This document shows positions 60,801 to 64,000 of a stretch of 64,000 bases of DNA, piece by piece. Source of the stretch: an uncultured Prevotellaceae bacterium. Its GTDB lineage: Bacteria > Bacteroidota > Bacteroidia > Bacteroidales > Bacteroidaceae. Position 1 is the stretch's first letter; every line of letters begins with the position of its first letter. The notes below the pieces were generated by a model. That model was given only the letters and a program-made list of their open reading frames with translations. It was not told the DNA's origin and ran no database searches. The stretch is from positions 1 through 64,000 of the forward strand of contig CALEPV010000044.1 in assembly GCA_937910905.1 (NCBI GenBank), given 5' to 3'. The position numbers and the translations under genes are program-made.

Positions 60801-61162
60801 GCGTCCAGCTCCAGTAGCGTGGGCTTGAACGTGTGCCCATCGGCCACGGTGATGGTGAACGCTATGCTGTGGCCGGCGGTCTTCTGCGTGACGCGGGTGG
60901 AGGGTGTGAACTGTGTGAACACAGGGTCGTAGGTCACGGCTGTGTAGTCTACGTCGGCGTTGGAACCTGTCATCGTGGCTGTGGCAGCGAGGTTGGCTCC
61001 CAGCTGTACGGATGGCGTGAGCTGTGCATCGGCACCAGCTGTGAGGGTGTTCTGCTGCAGGTTGTCCTTGTCGGTAACAGGCCACAGCACGTCCACGTGG
61101 TCGGCCAGGGCCGTCAGTGGTGCCATCAGTAGCGACAGACAGAGTAGTAGCGTGTGTTTCAT
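57824..61162 (-). CDS. PL11-type rhamnogalacturonan lyase with N-terminal extension and T9SS-type tail
   Basis: 1112 residues, secreted (signal MKHTLLLCLSLLMAPLTALA). The first 300 residues are a beta-rich extension with no clear family. The PL11 beta-propeller follows from about 310: LGRGLMAVKTSSGVLVSWRL, NDASFCDMDGDGEYEIILKW, AWDLDGDGYGEFMVKTAPG, GDVTGDGRQEIHYGSGALLH and YFMVHEHSPYG, with several DxDGDG-type calcium sites. It cleaves the RG-I backbone by beta-elimination. The end (AIYSIDGTAVAPANLQHGHI, then YVTSGKKVMK) resembles a type IX sorting tail. Confidence 0.9.
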   Translation of the reverse strand: MKHTLLLCLSLLMAPLTALADHVDVLWPVTDKDNLQQNTLTAGADAQLTPSVQLGANLAATATMTGSNADVDYTAVTYDPVFTQFTPSTRVTQKTAGHSIAFTITVADGHTFKPTLLELDAAKCGTDGGNFDVYIKNGTGAEVLVESAVVPLRNKIGASNSTGYSHHAYQLSDQLVQGGQTFSLIIYVYNFNGSDSETPKSLALRNVSIGGETDEPIYAASHYFTAATCSAGALLSLIQGLKNGETATYPDKCYGDPTDFAVTPAEGYTATITYADKIATIKALQAGRQVFSCYVRFVVSYREPRGEAQPLGRGLMAVKTSSGVLVSWRLRASDNARDIRFRLYRGKTLITKTPVAGKTNYLDTGGTAASVYTLEAVDAQGRLLDRQEDVKAWDSQVKYITLQGGAPTDPTSAGATYTPNDASFCDMDGDGEYEIILKWAPSNEKDAASSGTTSPAFYACYKMDGTRMWMLHTGHNMFNSAHTAMFIAWDLDGDGYGEFMVKTAPGAIDGEGNYVLLPGDDPTANLKSGRGKQDHGSEYITVFDGVTGAELKTIKYHTAYADETTSFWGDSNQNRSERYLAAIAWLDGENANPSAIFARGYYSGCKIGAYDWDGENITLRWLHRGESATKGTVKYADGSVKNLTKTVYGEGCHWISIGDVTGDGRQEIHYGSGALLHDGTTLYRTGLGHGDAIHLGDFIPSRPGQEYFMVHEHSPYGSDIRDARTGEILLRRTASSDTGRGIMAHFNPEAENAYWQSSADAGIYDTDGNTIAASISHGGGAGLSFRIYWNGDLADDFYGKNVLEYWNPSASAFWRMQVGGGNYVLGNYNNSSKQNPCVSGDMLGDWREEIVTWDQSGSDYRLVVQATDYPTDYGVPHLMDDLAYRAQLISQNVCYNQPPHLSYDLRTQYTIERTIPAQGWDVLYTSYPVTLPTGITAYNVTGVNATVDTVRIARLAAGATIPADASIVYRGTAGDVVKFVPTTNTAVSVNKTYLKGCAVDSVLTNSEETYAYCYELRTDEVTGNLGFYKIAHNKLQPAATPWLYIKGSASNPPLDQYLIGQATTTPVGIGQTATPEATAAPAAIYSIDGTAVAPANLQHGHIYVTSGKKVMK

Positions 61163-61206
61163 GCTATGTGTATGGTGTTAGTTAGTTGTCAGTGTGTCGG
61201 GGAGGC

Positions 61207-61866
61207 TTATTCGTAGTCGTCGAACACCTCGTTGAGGAAGGCGTTGAACGGGTGCATCACGCGGAACATGTGCTCCAGCTGGTCCTGTCCGTCGGGCTGC
61301 CCCGCCAGTTCGTCGCTGATGGGATGCCACAGGGTGTAGAGCCTCGGGCGCAGGTACTGCTGGTAGGCAAAGTCCTTGTCGAAGCCCTTGGGCGTTGTCT
61401 TCAGCATATCCTCGCCCACCACGGGGTACAGCTTCTTGAACTCACGGTTTTCCACTATGCCGCGGAAGCGGTCTATGTCGTCCACTATGCGCTCGCGGAT
61501 GTGCTTCAGCAAGGGTGGGGGAGGGCACCACGACCCGCCTGCCACCAGCGAGTTGCCGGGCTGCAGGTGCAGGTAGTAGCCTCCGCGATAGCTCTTGCGG
61601 CCGTGCGAGCAGACGAAGGCTCCGAAGTGGCGCTTGTAGGGCGATTTGTCCTGACTGAAGCGGGTGTCGCGGGCGAAACGGTAGATGCACGCCTTGGGTG
61701 TCTGGTAGGCCACCGACGGGTCGAAAGCCGCGATGCGCAGAATCATCTCCTGAACGTAGTTCTCAAACAGCGCCCTTGCCTTCTTGTACTCTGCTTGGTG
61801 AGCGTGAAACCACTCGCGGTTATTGTTGCCTGCCACTTCGAGCAGAAAGTCGTGGATTCGTTTCAT
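61207..61866 (-). CDS. DUF2461-family protein
   Basis: 219 residues from the ATG at 61866 (MKRIHDFLLEVAGNNNREWF). Family hallmarks: NNNREWFHAH, IYRFARDTRFSQDKSPYKRH, GGYYLHLQPGNS and a C-terminal half with WHPISDELA. Function of the family is not established. The -7 box at 61872-61879 ends only 6 bp before the ATG, so the mRNA is probably leaderless; longer upstream starts would read through the promoter. Could be the first gene of the DUF2461-PL11-GH51-ruvA string. Confidence 0.85.
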   Translation of the reverse strand: MKRIHDFLLEVAGNNNREWFHAHQAEYKKARALFENYVQEMILRIAAFDPSVAYQTPKACIYRFARDTRFSQDKSPYKRHFGAFVCSHGRKSYRGGYYLHLQPGNSLVAGGSWCPPPPLLKHIRERIVDDIDRFRGIVENREFKKLYPVVGEDMLKTTPKGFDKDFAYQQYLRPRLYTLWHPISDELAGQPDGQDQLEHMFRVMHPFNAFLNEVFDDYE

Positions 61867-61871
61867 GCCTG

Positions 61872-61879
61872 CAAAGTTA
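61872..61879 (-). promoter_or_regulatory. -7 box of the DUF2461 gene, very close to its start
   Basis: Minus strand reads TAACTTTG; the start codon follows after 5 bp, where transcription itself should begin. Confidence 0.55.
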
Positions 61880-62025
61880 ACACTCTTCGGTGACACCACA
61901 ATCGCCGTGCCCTCTTTTTTGTGGTTCATCCGTTGATTATTGTACATCACCTCGTGTACCCCCTCGCTCTTCCAGTCTTGTGCTCTCCCCTCTGTTCACG
62001 CTGCAAAAATATAATGTGGGGTTTC

Positions 62026-63696
62026 TCAACTATCAACTCCCAGCACCTCTCTCGCCCGTTCCAGCGCCAAGTTGATGTGAGGCATGATGTTCTCCTGACC
62101 CACAATCTTGTCGAAGTCGTTGCGCAGCAGAACCTCCTGAACCTTCGGGTTCACACCAGAAAGAATGACATGAATACCCTCCGAACGCGACATATTGATA
62201 AGGTTCTCCAGGTTGTGCATACCCGTGGAGTCGACAAACGGCACCTTGCGCATACGGATGATGCGCACCTGCGGACGCTTGCCTATGCGGCTCATCACCT
62301 CCTCGAAGCGGTTGGCTATGCCGAAGAAGAACGGGCCGTTGATCTCGTAGACCTCGCAGCCGTTGGGTATGAGGAGGTGCTCCTCGTGGGTCACCTGCAG
62401 GTCGCTCTCGTTGTTGGGGTCTATCTCATCGGTCAGCACACTGACCTGTGTGGTCTCGGCCATGCGTCGCATGCACAGCAGGCAGGCCAGCATCAGGCCC
62501 ACCTCGATGGCCACCGTGAGGTCGAATATCACGGTGAGCAGGAAGGTGATGAGCAGCACGGAGATGTCCGACTTCGGGTTCTTGAGCAGCTGGCGGAATG
62601 TGCGCCAACCGCTCATGTTGTAGGCTACGATGACCAGCACTCCGGCCAGGCACGCCATCGGGATGTACTGTGCATACGGCATGAGCAGCAGGAAGATGAG
62701 CAGCAGCACGGCTGCGTGGATGATGCCGGCCACGGGTGTGCGGCCACCGTTGTTGATGTTGGTCATCGTGCGTGCTATGGCTCCTGTGGCCGGTATGCCC
62801 CCAAAGATGGGCGATGCCAGATTGGCTATACCCTGGGCTATGAGCTCCTGGTTGGAGTCGTGGTGCTCGCCTATGATACCGTCGGCCACCGTAGCCGACA
62901 GCAGCGATTCGATGGCACCCAGCACGGCTATGGTCAGAGCCGGAGCAAAGAGGCTGCGAACCACCTCCCACGACATCTCCGGCACTACGGGCGAGGGCAG
63001 CTGCGGGTTGATGCGGAAGCGGTCGCCTATGGTGTCGACGTGCCCGGCCAGCCCATAGTGCTTCAGCACCAGCACGCCTACAGTCATCAGCAGGATGGCT
63101 ACCAGCGAACCAGGCACCTTGCTGCGCTTGGGCCACAGGGCTATGACCAGCACGCTGCCCAGCCCCACGACGGCGCTCCAGAGGTCGATGCTGCCCATGT
63201 TCTGAGCGTAGCACACCCAGCGCGACAGGAAGTCGGAAGGCACGCTGCCAGCTATCGTGAGACCCAGCAGGTCCTTAATCTGAGTGGTGAAGATGGTCAG
63301 CGCTATGCCGCTGGTGAAGCCCACGACTATAGGATAAGGTATATACTTGATGATGGTGCCCAGACGGAACAGGCCCAGCATGATCAGTAGCAGGCCCGCT
63401 AGCACCGTGGCCACTATCAGCCCCTGGAAGCCGTACTGCTGGATGATGCCGGCTATGATCACGATGAAGGCTCCTGTAGGGCCGCCTATCTGTACACTCG
63501 AACCGCCAAACAGCGATATGATGAGCCCGGCCACGATAGCCGTGATGATGCCCTGCTCGGGAGTCACGCCGCTGGCTATGCCGAATGCTATGGCCAGAGG
63601 CAGAGCCACGATGCCTACTATAATGCCCGACAGCGCGTCCTTGACGAAGGTGGAGCGGTCGTAGTGGCGAAGTGTGTGTAGAAAAATTGGTTTCAT
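62026..63696 (-). CDS. SulP-family anion transporter with STAS domain
   Basis: Inner-membrane transporter of sulfate or other anions, possibly bicarbonate. 556 residues from the ATG at 63696 (MKPIFLHTLRHYDRSTFVKD); 62 more open codons upstream cross the promoter. The family signature region ALSGIIVGIVALPLAIAFGI and SSVQIGGPTGAFIVI are present, then GVLVIVAYNMSGWRTF and a cytosolic STAS domain (PFVDSTGMHNLENLINMSRS, HVILSGVNPKVQEVL). About 10-12 hydrophobic spans. Monocistronic. Confidence 0.93.
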   Translation of the reverse strand: MKPIFLHTLRHYDRSTFVKDALSGIIVGIVALPLAIAFGIASGVTPEQGIITAIVAGLIISLFGGSSVQIGGPTGAFIVIIAGIIQQYGFQGLIVATVLAGLLLIMLGLFRLGTIIKYIPYPIVVGFTSGIALTIFTTQIKDLLGLTIAGSVPSDFLSRWVCYAQNMGSIDLWSAVVGLGSVLVIALWPKRSKVPGSLVAILLMTVGVLVLKHYGLAGHVDTIGDRFRINPQLPSPVVPEMSWEVVRSLFAPALTIAVLGAIESLLSATVADGIIGEHHDSNQELIAQGIANLASPIFGGIPATGAIARTMTNINNGGRTPVAGIIHAAVLLLIFLLLMPYAQYIPMACLAGVLVIVAYNMSGWRTFRQLLKNPKSDISVLLITFLLTVIFDLTVAIEVGLMLACLLCMRRMAETTQVSVLTDEIDPNNESDLQVTHEEHLLIPNGCEVYEINGPFFFGIANRFEEVMSRIGKRPQVRIIRMRKVPFVDSTGMHNLENLINMSRSEGIHVILSGVNPKVQEVLLRNDFDKIVGQENIMPHINLALERAREVLGVDS

Positions 63697-64000
63697 ATGC
63701 TTGATGTGTCTGCTCGTAATCTGGCCGCAAAGGTAAGCAATATAAATGAATACGAATGCCCCGCCGCCATGTTGTGCTGCCAATGACGTGAAATTATGCT
63801 TGCGGCTGCGGTAAATAAAAAACGATTCTGAATTCAGACCGCGCCGCGAATATTGTAGTTTTCGTGCGCTTAACTGTTTCACCTGTTGGCTGTTAGCAGA
63901 ACTCTAATTTCATTGGCCGAGGATTTTGAGGCAAGCGCGGAAGCGCGTGATAATCAAAGAGTTGGATTTACAAAATATGTTCTGCGACACAAGAATAGCG
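63697..64000. other. Upstream region of the SulP gene
   Basis: Holds the -7 box TACCTTTG on the minus strand (63728-63735) and a 12-bp palindrome TCTGAATTCAGA (63827-63838). The rest, to the window edge, shows no gene I can support. Confidence 0.5.

Noticed and set aside
61921..63390. 489-codon open frame on the plus strand over the SulP gene
   Set aside because: His/Gln-rich shadow of the transporter with no recognisable feature.

Overview
The window looks like a Bacteroidales chromosome, most likely a GC-rich Prevotellaceae member. The evidence is: Bacteroidota-type promoters with a -7 box TAnnTTTG before many genes, two SusC/SusD pairs, lipoproteins with short signal peptides, three secreted proteins whose C-terminal tails resemble type IX secretion (T9SS) sorting domains, and the gene order rplM-rpsI-rpsB-tsf. 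No prophage, CRISPR array, rRNA or tRNA was found.

Layout. 1-1961: divergent trpS (partial) and cysS. 2094-14190: an accessory outer-membrane uptake locus with a SusC-like receptor, a type IIG (MmeI-like) restriction-modification gene on the other strand, a SusD-like lipoprotein, a Met/His-rich FixH/YtkA-like lipoprotein, a second TonB-dependent receptor carrying the CxxxM and HxM copper-ligand motifs of OprC/NosA, and a DAACS symporter. The SusC and SusD genes each have their own copy of a near-identical palindrome plus promoter. 14191-15574: a symmetric repeat region and a toxin-antitoxin pair. 15829-19609: a papain-like lipoprotein peptidase behind tsf, rpsB, rpsI and rplM.

19871-36415: ten minus-strand genes, almost without gaps, from a promoter before an ABC-F gene to a terminator formed by a perfect 39-bp inverted repeat. 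Its core is a five-gene module: a zinc-ribbon protein, a membrane Ser/Thr kinase, a four-module AAA+ ATPase with a zinc ribbon, a zinc-ribbon/FHA protein and a PP2C phosphatase. Kinase, phosphatase and phosphothreonine reader lie next to a CbbX/SpoVK-like ATPase. This is the best candidate for a poorly described system. metA, a U32 protein and a membrane protein follow.

36420-38750: repeat-rich DNA around a RAYT (REP-associated tyrosine transposase) gene with an extra C-terminal domain. 38750-39787: galE. 39992-49712: a SusC, SusD, DUF4843, PKD-like, thioredoxin-like and YD-repeat operon. 50179-54338: a 57-residue peptide and a 1167-residue secreted protein whose long 5' leader can fold into a pseudoknotted RNA. 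54826-55035: a second palindrome array. 55138-61866: pectin degradation genes (PL11 lyase, GH51 arabinofuranosidase) with ruvA and a DUF2461 gene. 62026-63696: a SulP anion transporter.

Short repeats are a theme of the whole window. Several families occur both between genes and, in frame, inside genes for surface proteins. All assignments come from reading motifs; no database search was run.
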